A stretch of 64,000 nt of DNA from Paenibacillus_Z sp042653205 (GCF_042653205.1 NZ_JBHSHY010000013.1:1-64000); one strand, 5' to 3'; counted from the stretch's first letter, positions 1 through 8,952 are shown. Made by a program: numbers and translations. The notes: generated by a model from the sequence alone, not told the origin.

Positions 1-48
1 GCGAAAGGGCTCAAGAGTATGCTTTCACGTTATTTGGAGCTTTGTTAA
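1..48 (+). pseudogene. C-terminal end of group II intron-encoded protein (partial)
   Basis: The first frame reads through to a TAA at 46-48 (AKGLKSMLSRYLELC), immediately before the group II intron domain V. Intron-encoded reverse transcriptase/maturases end just upstream of domain V in bacterial introns, so this is inferred to be the last 15 residues of that protein. The rest lies outside the window. The identification depends on position, not on a recognisable domain. Confidence 0.5.
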
Positions 49-127
49 CCTTTTGGAACCGCCGTATGCGGACCCGCATGTACGGTGGTGTGAGAGGACG
101 GAGGCTAGCCGCCTCCTCCTACTCGAT
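49..127 (+). mobile_element. 3' end of a group II intron (domains V and VI)
   Basis: Positions 56-90 carry the domain V signature: the strand CCGCCGTA (59-66) pairs with TACGGTGG (81-88) around an internal GCG...CGC stem, a pattern typical of bacterial group II introns. Domain VI follows, with GAGGC/GCCTC arms at about 101-115 and a TCCTACTC segment at 116-123 that holds the expected branch-point adenosine. The intron most likely ends near 126-127 (CGAT). Only the tail is present, so intron class and intactness cannot be judged. The downstream exon is intergenic DNA with no clear gene until 296. Confidence 0.75.
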
Positions 128-295
128 TTGCCGAACGATCGCCGATCGTCGACCGGGACCGTACGAGTGGGGGAGGATGCGCGCCAAGACGTCGAAGGCG
201 ATGCTCGGAGGAAGAAGCAAGCCGGTAAGCTATTCAGCCGTCACAGGCTGTCAGCGGATAACACACGGCGATCAGAGCGGGAGGAGCGCTCCGGG

Positions 296-649
296 TTAGA
301 GCTTGTAAGCCTGCTCTTCGGCAAAATCGCCGATGATCGGCAGCTTGAACCATCTGCCCTGCAGCGCGAGGAGCATTAAGGCAATCCATAAAACAAATGA
401 CAGCGGAGTTAGCAATAAGCCGAGAAACCAGCCGATAAACGGAATGAAGTCGAGCACAATATTAAGGACGAACAACCCCGCGAACAGCACGACAGACTGC
501 ATGGCGTGGAATTTCACGAACATGCTCCGTTTCTCGATCGCGAGAAAAAGCAGACCCGTCACGAAGACGCCCAGGTAACAAAGCAGCCCGACAACCCTCG
601 AATCGATACCGGTCGACGACCGGTCGGGCACAAAACGCGGCGCTTGCAT
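296..649 (-). CDS. DUF4870 (Tic20-like) small membrane protein
   Basis: A 117-residue protein with three or four hydrophobic helices. The pattern of a Ser-Arg-Val-Val-Gly-Leu-Leu-Cys-Tyr-Leu-Gly helix, then FVKFHAMQSVVLF, then a Pro-Phe-Ile-Gly-Trp turn is characteristic of DUF4870/Tic20-like membrane proteins. Members of this family are found across Firmicutes; their function is not established. The start ATG at 649 has a strong site (AAGGAAGGGG) about nine bases upstream on the minus strand. It is transcribed away from the LCP gene and stands alone between the intron tail and the backbone cluster. Confidence 0.8.
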   Translation of the reverse strand: MQAPRFVPDRSSTGIDSRVVGLLCYLGVFVTGLLFLAIEKRSMFVKFHAMQSVVLFAGLFVLNIVLDFIPFIGWFLGLLLTPLSFVLWIALMLLALQGRWFKLPIIGDFAEEQAYKL

Positions 650-852
650 CCTTCAGCCACCCCTTCCTTTTGTAGGTATTTATTCGGCCGAAGGAAGAAC
701 TATGCGCCGTCCGCGCCAATTTGTCCGCCCAAGCGGTACCAGTTTTGCCAGCATCCCGCCGTTAACGCGCTGTAACCTTCGCGGACGCCGGATCGTTTAC
801 GATGAGGGTGGCGGCATCAAGACTCGCCACAGACAGGAGTTTGCGTATCATC

Positions 853-1944
853 ATGAACAAACCGAGAAGAAATCGCGGCTATAGATGGGTGGCCGCCGTG
901 CTCGCCGTCCTCGTGATCGGGGGTGCGCTGGCTTATTACAACCGAACGGCGCTGGCGCTGTGGGGGTTCGATACCTTCCTGTCCGGCAAGGTGAAGGATA
1001 AGCTGGAGAACTCCTACAAGCCTCTCGAGGGGCGCATGCCGGTGCCAACGACGTACGAGAAGGCGGAGCCGTTCTCGCTGCTGCTGCTCGGCATCGACCA
1101 ACGAAATAAGGAAATCGGACGCTCCGATACGATGATCTATACGGTCGTCCGGCCCAAGGACGAAGCGATCCTCATGCTCTCGATTCCGCGCGACACGTAC
1201 GTCGACATCGTCGGCAAGAAGACCAGATCCGGCAGGCGGTGGCAGGACAAAATCACGCATGCTTACGCGTTCGGCGGGGCGAAGATGTCGGTGGAAACGG
1301 TGGAGAAGTTCTTTGGCGCTCGGGTCGATCATTATGCTACAATAAACTTCAAGGGCTTTCGCGACGTCATCGACGCGATGGGCGGCATCTCGCTTCCCAT
1401 CACGAAGGATCTCGTCAATGACGACCCCGATCACGAGAAGTTTGTCGTCAAGGCCGGCAAGCCCGTGTACAACGGCACGGAGGCGCTCAACTATGTGCGC
1501 TACCGGGAGGACGCCGGGGGCGACACCAGCCGCGCGCAGCGCCATCAGGTGTTTTTGAACGCGATCATGAACAAGGCGTCGAAAGTCGGGCAGTGGGCGA
1601 AAATCCCGCAGCTGGTGGACATTATGGGCAACAACTTCAGCACGGACCTGACACCGGAGCAAATGATCGATCTGGCGAAGAGCATGCTGCAGGAGCCCGA
1701 TCGCGCGATTTTCAGCCATACGCTGAAAGGAGAAGGGCATCGCAAGGTCGCCGGAGGCGCATGGTACTATTTTGCTGACGACGCGGACCTGGCGAAGACG
1801 CAGTCGCTGATCGAAGCATGGCTGGATCCGGCCACGCCGAAGGCACAGCTGCCGCTCCCGGAGGAATATCGGCACGGCGATCCCAACGCGGCGAAAGCGA
1901 AGCCGCTCTCGACCCGACCGGCGAAGGGGACCGCGAAGAAATAA
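853..1944 (+). CDS. LytR-CpsA-Psr (LCP) family cell-wall glycopolymer ligase
   Basis: A 363-residue membrane-anchored protein. A single N-terminal transmembrane segment (about residues 10-30) is followed by an extracytoplasmic LCP domain with the hallmarks LLLGIDQR, SDTMIYTVV, LSIPRDTYVDI and, later, LNYVRYRED. LCP enzymes transfer wall teichoic acid or other phosphate-linked glycopolymers from lipid carriers to peptidoglycan on the outer face of the membrane. The start at 853 is chosen because the hydrophobic anchor begins directly after it; AGGAG at 835-839 is 13 bases upstream, rather long, and an in-frame ATG at 802 remains possible. The C-terminus after the domain is short and basic. Confidence 0.88.
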   Translation: MNKPRRNRGYRWVAAVLAVLVIGGALAYYNRTALALWGFDTFLSGKVKDKLENSYKPLEGRMPVPTTYEKAEPFSLLLLGIDQRNKEIGRSDTMIYTVVRPKDEAILMLSIPRDTYVDIVGKKTRSGRRWQDKITHAYAFGGAKMSVETVEKFFGARVDHYATINFKGFRDVIDAMGGISLPITKDLVNDDPDHEKFVVKAGKPVYNGTEALNYVRYREDAGGDTSRAQRHQVFLNAIMNKASKVGQWAKIPQLVDIMGNNFSTDLTPEQMIDLAKSMLQEPDRAIFSHTLKGEGHRKVAGGAWYYFADDADLAKTQSLIEAWLDPATPKAQLPLPEEYRHGDPNAAKAKPLSTRPAKGTAKK

Positions 1945-2015
1945 CGGCAGGCGAATTGCCCCAGCTCTTTCTGCAAGCTAGCGGAAGAACAAGAAGGAAG
2001 GTGGGCAGTACACGC

Positions 2016-2453
2016 ATGAATATCGCATTTTTTCTATTACCGAAGCAAGAAGTCGTTTGGCTGACGATGGATGCCACGCTGCGGCAGACGCTCGAGAAGA
2101 TGGAGCATCACCGGTACACGGCCGTGCCGATTCTCGACAACGACGGCGGCTACGCCGGGACGCTGACCGAGGGCGATCTGCTCTGGCACATGAAGAACAA
2201 CCCGCAGCTCACCTTTGAGCAGACGAACAAAGTCAAGCTGTCGGACGTGCGGATGCGGCTGAGCAACAAGGCGGTCCAAATCGACGCCAACATGGAAGAT
2301 CTCTTATCCCTGGCGAAGGTGCAGAACTTCGTGCCGGTCATCGACGACATGAACCGGTTCATTGGCATCGTACGCCGCAGCGATATTATCGATTATTGCG
2401 AAGCACTTATCGTGAATGCGAATAATTCCAAGAAAGAAATGGCCGCCGGGTAA
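2016..2453 (+). CDS. CBS-domain-pair protein
   Basis: A 145-residue protein made almost entirely of two CBS motifs: TLRQTLEKMEHHRYTAVPIL...GTLTEGDLLWHM in the first half and MEDLLSLAKVQNFVPVIDD...IGIVRRSDIIDY in the second. CBS pairs bind adenine nucleotides; small stand-alone pairs of similar length in Bacilli include the c-di-AMP-binding CbpB/DarB. That is a suggestive comparison given gdpP nearby, but it is not shown here. The start at 2016 follows AAGGAAGGTG. A strong terminator hairpin follows at 2469-2496, so the gene ends its transcription unit. Confidence 0.8.
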   Translation: MNIAFFLLPKQEVVWLTMDATLRQTLEKMEHHRYTAVPILDNDGGYAGTLTEGDLLWHMKNNPQLTFEQTNKVKLSDVRMRLSNKAVQIDANMEDLLSLAKVQNFVPVIDDMNRFIGIVRRSDIIDYCEALIVNANNSKKEMAAG

Positions 2454-2468
2454 CCCGCGCCATCCGGA

Positions 2469-2496
2469 CGCCGCCCTCCACGCGAGGGCGGCGTTT
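2469..2496 (+). terminator. Intrinsic terminator after CBS-pair gene
   Basis: CGCCGCCCTC (2469-2478) pairs perfectly with GAGGGCGGCG (2484-2493) around a short loop and is followed by TTTT. Confidence 0.8.
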
Positions 2497-2645
2497 TGCG
2501 TACGGGGGAAGGGAGCGGATGCAAAGGTTAGACCGCCTCGCCGGCTTCGGCGTACGGCGTTCAATCCGCCTCGGGGGTGCTGGCGCGACCCGCCGCTTCC
2601 GCTCGCGCCGCCGGCCGGCAGCCGCCTGCTGGTCGAGGTCTCCTG

Positions 2646-2674
2646 TGCTTTCGGGATTCGTTTTATGCTATAAT
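2646..2674 (+). promoter_or_regulatory. Extended -10 promoter for yybS-gdpP-rplI-dnaC
   Basis: TATAAT at 2669-2674 is preceded by TG at 2666-2667 (extended -10). The -35 region near 2646-2651 is poor, as is usual with extended -10 promoters. It lies about 50 bases upstream of yybS. Confidence 0.6.
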
Positions 2675-2725
2675 GGGGAGTAAAGCTTAGGCTGCGCATA
2701 GTAACTGGAGCAAGAGGTGAACGGT

Positions 2726-3628
2726 TTGAAAACCGGGGCAAAATCGATTTTGTGGAGCGCCGCGGCTTTGCTGCTGCTGCTCGCCATCGCCGTACCGCTC
2801 GTGAATGCGCTCGTATTCGCCGTCATGATGGTGCCGGCCGTCGTGCTGTACGCGACGCTGCCGCGGCAGTGGTTCGCCTTGCATATGGCCGCCGTGTACG
2901 CGATCGGCGCCATCGTGCTCGGACCTGCAGCCTTGATCGTCGGGTTGTTCTTTCTGATTCCGTCCGTCGTGATGGGCCATCTATACCGCAAGGGGATTCA
3001 AGCCCGTCAAGTGCTGACGAGCGTCACGCTGACGCTGCTCGGCTTGTCGCTGCTGGAACTGCTGCTGGCCGATCTGTGGTTCGGGTTCTCGCTCATCCAT
3101 GAGATTCGCGTGATGATCACGGACACGGTGGACGGCCTGAACCGCGAGGGCATCATGCCGGGCACGTGGACCGCGGACATGACGGAATCGTACATCCAGA
3201 ATTTGATCCATTCCATTCCGATGGCGCTCATCGTCGCCTCGTTCGTGCTTGCGGTTGTGACGCACGCCATCGCGGGGTCCGTCCTGCGGGCTGGGGGATT
3301 GGCCGTGCCGAAGCTGCAGCCGATCCGGAAATGGATGCTGCCGCGGATATTCGTCCTGTACTACTTGATCGTACTGCTCGCGGACATGGCGGTGCCAAGC
3401 GACGCGACCTCATTCATGGCGGTCGTGCTGCATAACCTGGCGCCGCTGATGAAATTGGCGTTCTCCATTCAGGCGATGGGTTTCTTCTTCTATATTGCGC
3501 ATGAACGGAAATGGAACAAGGCGATCCCGGTGCTTCTTGCCGTGATTGTCGCGATTTTTCCGCCGTTTAGCTTGATCGGGGTGCTGGACGCGGCGTTTCC
3601 GATCCGAAAAGCGTTCAAGAAATCGTGA
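2726..3628 (+). CDS. yybS: YybS family (DUF2232) membrane protein
   Basis: About 300 residues with some eight hydrophobic segments and no catalytic motif. The identification rests on the polytopic DUF2232-like profile and on its place directly upstream of gdpP, rplI and dnaC, the conserved yybS-yybT-rplI-dnaC order of Bacillales. Its function is unknown. I prefer the TTG start at 2726 (giving MKTGAKS...), because AAGAGGTGA lies five bases upstream; a GTG at 2717 is the alternative and adds three residues. It is co-transcribed with gdpP, 19 bases downstream. Confidence 0.85.
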   Translation: MKTGAKSILWSAAALLLLLAIAVPLVNALVFAVMMVPAVVLYATLPRQWFALHMAAVYAIGAIVLGPAALIVGLFFLIPSVVMGHLYRKGIQARQVLTSVTLTLLGLSLLELLLADLWFGFSLIHEIRVMITDTVDGLNREGIMPGTWTADMTESYIQNLIHSIPMALIVASFVLAVVTHAIAGSVLRAGGLAVPKLQPIRKWMLPRIFVLYYLIVLLADMAVPSDATSFMAVVLHNLAPLMKLAFSIQAMGFFFYIAHERKWNKAIPVLLAVIVAIFPPFSLIGVLDAAFPIRKAFKKS

Positions 3629-3647
3629 CACAGGGGCGGAAACGAAC

Positions 3648-5609
3648 ATGCCGAAGTTTCTGATAAAACGATGGCACGGCCTGCATCATTTATGGGCGTT
3701 CGTGCTGATGTTGTTCATGTCGATCGCGCTTGCGACATACGATTGGAAGCTGGGGGTGCTGGGCCTCGTGCTGTCCGGCGCCATCGGCGTCTACTCCGTT
3801 CTGGCGGAGCGGGCGTTCCGCCGGGATTTGAAAATGTACCTCGGCACGCTGTCCTACCGCGTAAAGAAGGCGAACCGCGAGGTCATCAGCGATCTGCCGT
3901 TCGGGATCATCCTCTATAATGAGGATAAGACGGTCGAATGGCATAACGCCTTCATCACCAACATGATGGAGCGGGACTCCATCGTCGGCGAATCGCTGAA
4001 CGACCTGTTCCCGACGTTATCGCAGGCCAAGGAACGCGAAGGCACGATCGAAGCGTCGATCGGCAACGCCATCTACGAGCTGATGTTCCGGTTCGACGAA
4101 CGGCTGCTCTACGTCCGCGACATCACGAAGCAGTGGCAGCTGGCCAAGCGGTACGAGGAAGAGAAGCTCGCGATCGGCATCGTGCTCATGGATAATCTCG
4201 AAGAAGTCACCCAAGGGATGGACGATCAGCAGCGCAGCGCGCTCATGTCCCGGGCGACGGCGGAGATTACGGAATGGGCCAACAAGTTCCGCATCTATCT
4301 GAAGCGGCTGACGTCGGACCGCTACCTCGTCATTACCGACCAGCGCACGCTAAAGCAGCTGGAGCTGTCGCGCTTCGTGCTGCTCGACGAGGTTCGCGAG
4401 ATTGTCGCGGAGAACAAAATCCCGATGACGCTCAGCATCGGCTTCGCGGCCGGCGCGGAGAGCATCGTGGAGCTCGGCCAATGGGCGCAGACGAGCCTCG
4501 ATTACGCGCTCGGCCGCGGCGGCGACCAGGCGGCCGTCAAGGTCGGGCAGCGCCAGTCGTTCTACGGCGGCAAGTCCAATGCCGTCGAGAAGCGGACGCG
4601 CGTGCGGGCCCGCGTCGTGGCGCATGCGCTGCGCGACCTGATGCGCGACTGCGACCGTGTCGTCATCATGGGGCACAAGATGCCGGACATGGATTCGCTC
4701 GGCGCGGCCATCGGAGTGCTCAAGGCGGCGCTGCTGTTCAACAAGGAAGCGTACATTGTCTTAGAAGGCGTCAATCCCGCCATCCAGCGCATGGCGGAGA
4801 TGCTGCGGGAAGACGAGCGCATCGCCAAGCGGTTCATCACGCCGGATCAGGCGCTCGGCATCGTGGACGGCAAGACGCTCGCCGTCGTCGTCGATACGCA
4901 TAAGGCGTCGATGGTGAAGGAGCCGCGCCTCTTGACCTTGACGGACAAGATCGTCGTGGTCGACCACCACCGGCGCGGCGAAGAATTCATCACGAACGCG
5001 ATTCTCGTCTACATGGAGCCCTACGCGTCGTCGACCTGCGAGCTGATTACGGAGCTGCTGCAGTACATCCACGACCGCGTGCTGCTGGACGTGAAGGAAG
5101 CGACGGCGCTGCTCGCGGGCATCACGGTCGACACGAAGAGCTTCTCGCTGCGCACCGGCTCGCGGACGTTCGAGGCGGCGTCGTTCCTGCGCCGCAACGG
5201 CGCGGACTCCTCGCTCGTCCAGCGCATGCTGAAGGAAGACTTGGCGGAGTACCTCAAGAAGGCCGAGATGATCCGGCAAGCGGAGATCGTCTACGAGCAT
5301 ATCGCGATCGCGGCGACGGAGCAGGGGCGGAAATATTCGCAGCTGCTCATCGCGCAGACGGCAGATACGCTGCTGAACATGACCGACGTGCTGGCCTCCT
5401 TCGTCATCGGGGAACGGCCGGACGGGTTGATCGGCATCAGCGCCCGCTCGCTCGGCCATATGAACGTGCAGGTGGTCATGGAGCGCATGGGCGGCGGGGG
5501 GCATCTGACGAACGCGGCCGCGCAGCTCGAGGGTACCGTGGCGGAAGTCGCGCAGCGCCTGAAGCAGGTGCTGCAAGAAATCGAACAGGAAGAGGGGTTA
5601 TTCGAATGA
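3648..5609 (+). CDS. gdpP: Cyclic-di-AMP phosphodiesterase GdpP (DHH family)
   Basis: A 653-residue protein with the full GdpP architecture: two N-terminal transmembrane helices (about residues 12-52), a PAS-like domain (about 70-165), a degenerate GGDEF domain (about 170-300) and DHH plus DHHA1 domains (about 330-650). The DHH metal motifs are visible: GHKMPDMDSLG near 342, VVDTHK near 420 and VVDHH at about 437-441. The C-terminal GGGGH motif is also present. GdpP hydrolyses c-di-AMP to pApA and so tunes osmotic and cell-wall homeostasis. The last four bases overlap the rplI start (ATGA), indicating translational coupling. Confidence 0.95.
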   Translation: MPKFLIKRWHGLHHLWAFVLMLFMSIALATYDWKLGVLGLVLSGAIGVYSVLAERAFRRDLKMYLGTLSYRVKKANREVISDLPFGIILYNEDKTVEWHNAFITNMMERDSIVGESLNDLFPTLSQAKEREGTIEASIGNAIYELMFRFDERLLYVRDITKQWQLAKRYEEEKLAIGIVLMDNLEEVTQGMDDQQRSALMSRATAEITEWANKFRIYLKRLTSDRYLVITDQRTLKQLELSRFVLLDEVREIVAENKIPMTLSIGFAAGAESIVELGQWAQTSLDYALGRGGDQAAVKVGQRQSFYGGKSNAVEKRTRVRARVVAHALRDLMRDCDRVVIMGHKMPDMDSLGAAIGVLKAALLFNKEAYIVLEGVNPAIQRMAEMLREDERIAKRFITPDQALGIVDGKTLAVVVDTHKASMVKEPRLLTLTDKIVVVDHHRRGEEFITNAILVYMEPYASSTCELITELLQYIHDRVLLDVKEATALLAGITVDTKSFSLRTGSRTFEAASFLRRNGADSSLVQRMLKEDLAEYLKKAEMIRQAEIVYEHIAIAATEQGRKYSQLLIAQTADTLLNMTDVLASFVIGERPDGLIGISARSLGHMNVQVVMERMGGGGHLTNAAAQLEGTVAEVAQRLKQVLQEIEQEEGLFE

Positions 5610-6049
5610 AGGTTATTTTTCTGCAGGACGTAAAGGGGCAAGGGAAGAAGGGCGAAATCAAGGATTTGTCGGAAGGCTACGTGCGCAATTTCCTGTTGCC
5701 CAAAAATCTCGCGAAGCCGGCATCGGACGGCAACCTGAAGACGCTGGACGCGCAGAACGCCGCCGAGAAGCGGAAGAAGGAGCAAGAGAAGGCCGACGCG
5801 CAGGAGCTCGGCAAGCGGCTGGAAGAGATGAAGGTCGTCGTGAAGACGAAGGCCGGCGAGGGCGGCCGCCTGTTCGGGGCCATCACGAGCAAGCAGATCG
5901 CCGAAGCGCTGGAGGCGCAGGGCGTGAAGGTGGACAAACGGAAAATCGAGCTGGACGAACCGATCCGCACGCTCGGCGTGACGCAGGTCTTCGTCAAGCT
6001 GCATCCCGACGTGAAAGCGAAGCTGAGCGTGCATGCCGCGGAAGAATAA
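5606..6049 (+). CDS. rplI: 50S ribosomal protein L9
   Basis: A 147-residue protein with the classic L9 N-terminal domain (MKVIFLQDVKGQGKKGEIK, then GYVRNFLLPK), a long charged connecting helix (about 45-75) and the C-terminal RNA-binding domain with GGRLFGAITSKQIA. The length matches bacterial L9. L9 binds the base of the L1 stalk of the 50S subunit. The start overlaps the gdpP stop by four bases. Confidence 0.97.
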   Translation: MKVIFLQDVKGQGKKGEIKDLSEGYVRNFLLPKNLAKPASDGNLKTLDAQNAAEKRKKEQEKADAQELGKRLEEMKVVVKTKAGEGGRLFGAITSKQIAEALEAQGVKVDKRKIELDEPIRTLGVTQVFVKLHPDVKAKLSVHAAEE

Positions 6050-6071
6050 TCACGAAGGAGCCAGGGACGCC

Positions 6072-7430
6072 ATGGATGACGGGCTGACGATGTTCGATCG
6101 CGTGCCTCCCCAGAACATGGAGGCGGAGCAGGCGGTCCTGGGGGCCGTCCTGCTGCAGACCGAAGCGCTCATCACGGCGATGGAGCGGCTGCGGAGCGAG
6201 GACTTCTACCTGCCGTCGCACCAGCTGATCTACGAAGCGATGGTCGATCTCGGCGAGAACAACCAGCCCATCGACCTGGTGACCCTGACGTCCTACCTGC
6301 AGGACCGGCAGCAGCTGGAGGAGATTGGCGGCGTCAGCTACCTGGCGAAGCTGGGCAATGCGGTGCCGACGGCGGCGAACGTGGATTACTACGCGCAGAT
6401 CGTGGAAGAGAAGTCCATGCTTCGCCGGCTCATCCGCACGGCGACGAACATCGTCTCGGACGGCTACGCGGCCGCGGACGACGTCGGGCTGATGCTGAGC
6501 GATGCGGAAGCGCGCATCATGGAGCTGTCCAACCGGCGCTCCAGCACCGGATTCATCTCCATCCGCGACGTGCTGATGGAGGTGTTCGAGCGGGTCGAGC
6601 ACTTGTACTCCAACAAGGGCGGCGCCACGGGCATCCCGTCGGGCTTCAGCGATCTCGACAAGATGACGTCCGGCTTCCAGCGCAGCGACTTGATTATCGT
6701 GGCGGCGCGTCCTTCCGTCGGCAAGACGGCGTTCGCGCTGAACATCGCGCAGAACGTCGGCGTCCGCGCCCGGGAGACGGTCGCGATCTTCAGCCTCGAG
6801 ATGTCGGCGGGCCAGCTGGTGCAGCGGATGATCTGCGCGGAATCGAACGTCGACGCCGGCCGGATGCGGACCGGGTATCTAGAAGGCGACGATTGGGAAA
6901 AACTAACGATGGCGATCGGCTCGCTCTCGGAAGCGCAGATCTACATCGACGACACGCCGGGCATCACCGTCGCGGACATTCGCGCCAAGTGCCGGCGGCT
7001 CAAGAAGGAGCGGGGCCTCGGTATGATCTTGATCGACTACCTGCAGCTCATTCAGGGCCGCGGCAAGCCGGGCGAGAACCGGCAGCAGGAAGTCTCCGAG
7101 ATCTCGCGGACGCTGAAGCAGATCGCGCGGGAGCTCGAAGTGCCGGTCATCGCGCTGTCGCAGCTCAGCCGGGGCGTCGAGCAGCGGCAGGACAAGCGGC
7201 CGATGATGTCCGACCTTCGGGAATCCGGTTCCATCGAGCAGGACGCCGACATCGTCGCGTTCCTGTACCGGGACGATTACTACGATAAGGAATCGGAGAA
7301 GAAGAACATCATCGAGATCATCATCGCCAAGCAGCGGAACGGTCCGGTCGGCACCGTCGAGCTGGCGTTCCTGAAAAATTTCAACAAGTTCGTCGGGCTT
7401 GATCGCACCCATCAGGAGACGGCTTCCTGA
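6072..7430 (+). CDS. dnaC: Replicative DNA helicase (DnaB family)
   Basis: A 452-residue hexameric helicase, matching the usual length of about 450. The N-terminal domain (PQNMEAEQAVLGAVLL) leads through a linker to a RecA-like ATPase with Walker A PSVGKTAF (about residues 213-220), Walker B LIDYLQLI and the arginine-finger/motif 4 region RESGSIEQDADIVAFLYR. It unwinds DNA ahead of the replisome. It is named dnaC in Bacillus and dnaB in enterics. The start at 6072 has AAGGAG 11 bases upstream; an in-frame ATG at 6033 inside rplI lacks a site. It is the last gene of the yybS operon. Confidence 0.96.
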   Translation: MDDGLTMFDRVPPQNMEAEQAVLGAVLLQTEALITAMERLRSEDFYLPSHQLIYEAMVDLGENNQPIDLVTLTSYLQDRQQLEEIGGVSYLAKLGNAVPTAANVDYYAQIVEEKSMLRRLIRTATNIVSDGYAAADDVGLMLSDAEARIMELSNRRSSTGFISIRDVLMEVFERVEHLYSNKGGATGIPSGFSDLDKMTSGFQRSDLIIVAARPSVGKTAFALNIAQNVGVRARETVAIFSLEMSAGQLVQRMICAESNVDAGRMRTGYLEGDDWEKLTMAIGSLSEAQIYIDDTPGITVADIRAKCRRLKKERGLGMILIDYLQLIQGRGKPGENRQQEVSEISRTLKQIARELEVPVIALSQLSRGVEQRQDKRPMMSDLRESGSIEQDADIVAFLYRDDYYDKESEKKNIIEIIIAKQRNGPVGTVELAFLKNFNKFVGLDRTHQETAS

Positions 7431-7495
7431 CCGGGAAACCGCGCGGGTGGCGGGGACGGCGGACGCGGGGCAGTGCTTGCGGCACTTATATTTCA

Positions 7496-7539
7496 ATTTC
7501 CGAACAATTGTAGGGGTGACCTTGCGATTGTTCGCTTTT
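7496..7539. promoter_or_regulatory. Inverted pair of PurR boxes upstream of purA
   Basis: ATTTCCGAACAAT at 7496-7508 fits the PurBox consensus AWWWCCGAACWWT at every position. The opposite strand at 7527-7539 reads AAAAGCGAACAAT, one mismatch. The two face each other across 18 bases, just upstream of the purA -35 box, the arrangement used by the purine repressor PurR in Bacillus subtilis. PurR itself is not in this window. Confidence 0.8.
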
Positions 7540-7542
7540 TCG

Positions 7543-7571
7543 TTGACTTTAGTGGACTAAAACGGTACACT
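7543..7571 (+). promoter_or_regulatory. Sigma-A promoter of purA
   Basis: TTGACT (7543-7548), a 17-base spacer and TACACT (7566-7571). The second PurBox ends four bases upstream of the -35 box. Confidence 0.75.
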
Positions 7572-7651
7572 AAACATGCTGCTTTCAAGAGGCAGCCGAG
7601 AATTCCTGTGTATGCGTGCGAATAACTTGTAATGTAATTGGGGGTATATCC

Positions 7652-8938
7652 ATGTCAACGGTAGTTGTAGTCGGGACCCAGTGGGGCGACGAAGGCAAAG
7701 GAAAAATCACCGATTTTCTGGCGGACGGCGCCGATGTCGTAGCCCGGTACCAAGGGGGCAATAACGCGGGCCACACCATCATGATCGGCAACAAGAAATA
7801 TAAGCTCACCATGATCCCGTCCGGCATTTTCAACGAAAATAAGGTGTGCGTCATCGGCAACGGCATGGTCATTAATCCGTCCGCCCTCATCGACGAAATT
7901 AACTATATTCATGACAATGGCTTCTCCACCGATAACTTGAAAATCAGCGACCGCGCGCATCTGATCATGCCGTACCACCTCGTGCTGGACGGCCTCGAGG
8001 AAGAGCGCAAAGGCGACAATAAAATCGGCACCACCCGCAAGGGCATCGGCCCGTGCTATATGGACAAGGCGGCCCGCAACGGCATCCGCGTCGCGGATCT
8101 GATGGACGCCGAAGAATTCGGATCGAAGCTCCGCCGCCTCGTCGCGGAGAAGAACCAAGTGATCGAGCAGATGTACGGCGGCGAGAAGCTGGACGCGGAC
8201 GAGATCCTCGGCCAGTACCTCGGCTACGCGGAGACGCTGCGCCCGTACGTCACGGACACGTCCGTCGTGCTGAACGACGCGATCGACGACAACCAGAAAG
8301 TGCTGTTCGAGGGCGCGCAGGGCGTCATGCTCGACATCGACCAAGGCACGTACCCGTACGTCACGTCGTCCAACCCGACGGCGGGCGGCGTCTGCATCGG
8401 CTCCGGCGTCGGCCCGTCGAAGATTCAGCAGGTCATCGGCGTGGCCAAGGCGTACACGACGCGCGTCGGCGACGGCCCATTCCCGACAGAGCTGAATGAC
8501 GCGATCGGCGACACGATCCGCGAGAAAGGCCACGAGTACGGCACCGTCACCGGCCGTCCGCGCCGCGTCGGCTGGTTCGACACCGTCGTCGTCCGGCACG
8601 CGCGCCGCGTCAGCGGCATCACGGGTCTGTCCCTGAACTCGCTCGACGTACTGTCGGGCCTCGAGACGGTCAAGATCTGCACGGGCTACAAGCTGCGCGG
8701 CGAGATCATCGAGCACTACCCGGCCAGCCTCAAGCTGATCTCCGAGTGCGAAGCGGTCTACGAGGAGCTGCCGGGCTGGAGCGAGGACATCTCGAACGCG
8801 AAGACGCTCGACGACCTGCCGGCTAACACGCGCCGCTATGTCGAGCGCGTCTCCGAGCTGACGGGCATCCCGATTGCGATCTTCTCCGTGGGCCGCAACC
8901 GCGAGCAGACGAATCCGGTCATGCCGATTTATATCTAA
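7652..8938 (+). CDS. purA: Adenylosuccinate synthetase
   Basis: A 428-residue enzyme with the GTP-binding glycine loop GTQWGDEGKGK at the N-terminus, the GGNNAGHT substrate loop near residues 38-45, KGIGPCY, FEGAQG, and the TGRPRRVGWFD segment. It joins IMP and aspartate using GTP, the first committed step to AMP. The start at 7652 follows GGGGGTA; the longer frame from 7616 has no site. It is monocistronic: its own promoter with PurR boxes precedes it and a terminator follows at 8953. Confidence 0.97.
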   Translation: MSTVVVVGTQWGDEGKGKITDFLADGADVVARYQGGNNAGHTIMIGNKKYKLTMIPSGIFNENKVCVIGNGMVINPSALIDEINYIHDNGFSTDNLKISDRAHLIMPYHLVLDGLEEERKGDNKIGTTRKGIGPCYMDKAARNGIRVADLMDAEEFGSKLRRLVAEKNQVIEQMYGGEKLDADEILGQYLGYAETLRPYVTDTSVVLNDAIDDNQKVLFEGAQGVMLDIDQGTYPYVTSSNPTAGGVCIGSGVGPSKIQQVIGVAKAYTTRVGDGPFPTELNDAIGDTIREKGHEYGTVTGRPRRVGWFDTVVVRHARRVSGITGLSLNSLDVLSGLETVKICTGYKLRGEIIEHYPASLKLISECEAVYEELPGWSEDISNAKTLDDLPANTRRYVERVSELTGIPIAIFSVGRNREQTNPVMPIYI

Positions 8939-8952
8939 CTCACCCCGATAGG

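Noticed and set aside
128..295. Small gene or regulatory RNA between the intron end and DUF4870
   Set aside because: Only short palindromes such as GGAGCGCTCC (285-294) are visible, with no T tract and no coding signal.
42..379. Short plus-strand frames over the intron tail and DUF4870 region
   Set aside because: They run through domains V/VI of the intron and through the antisense of the membrane protein gene, have no ribosome binding sites and no family resemblance.
7431..7651. Purine riboswitch upstream of purA
   Set aside because: The leader after the promoter is short and lacks the conserved purine aptamer core; control is better explained by the PurR boxes.
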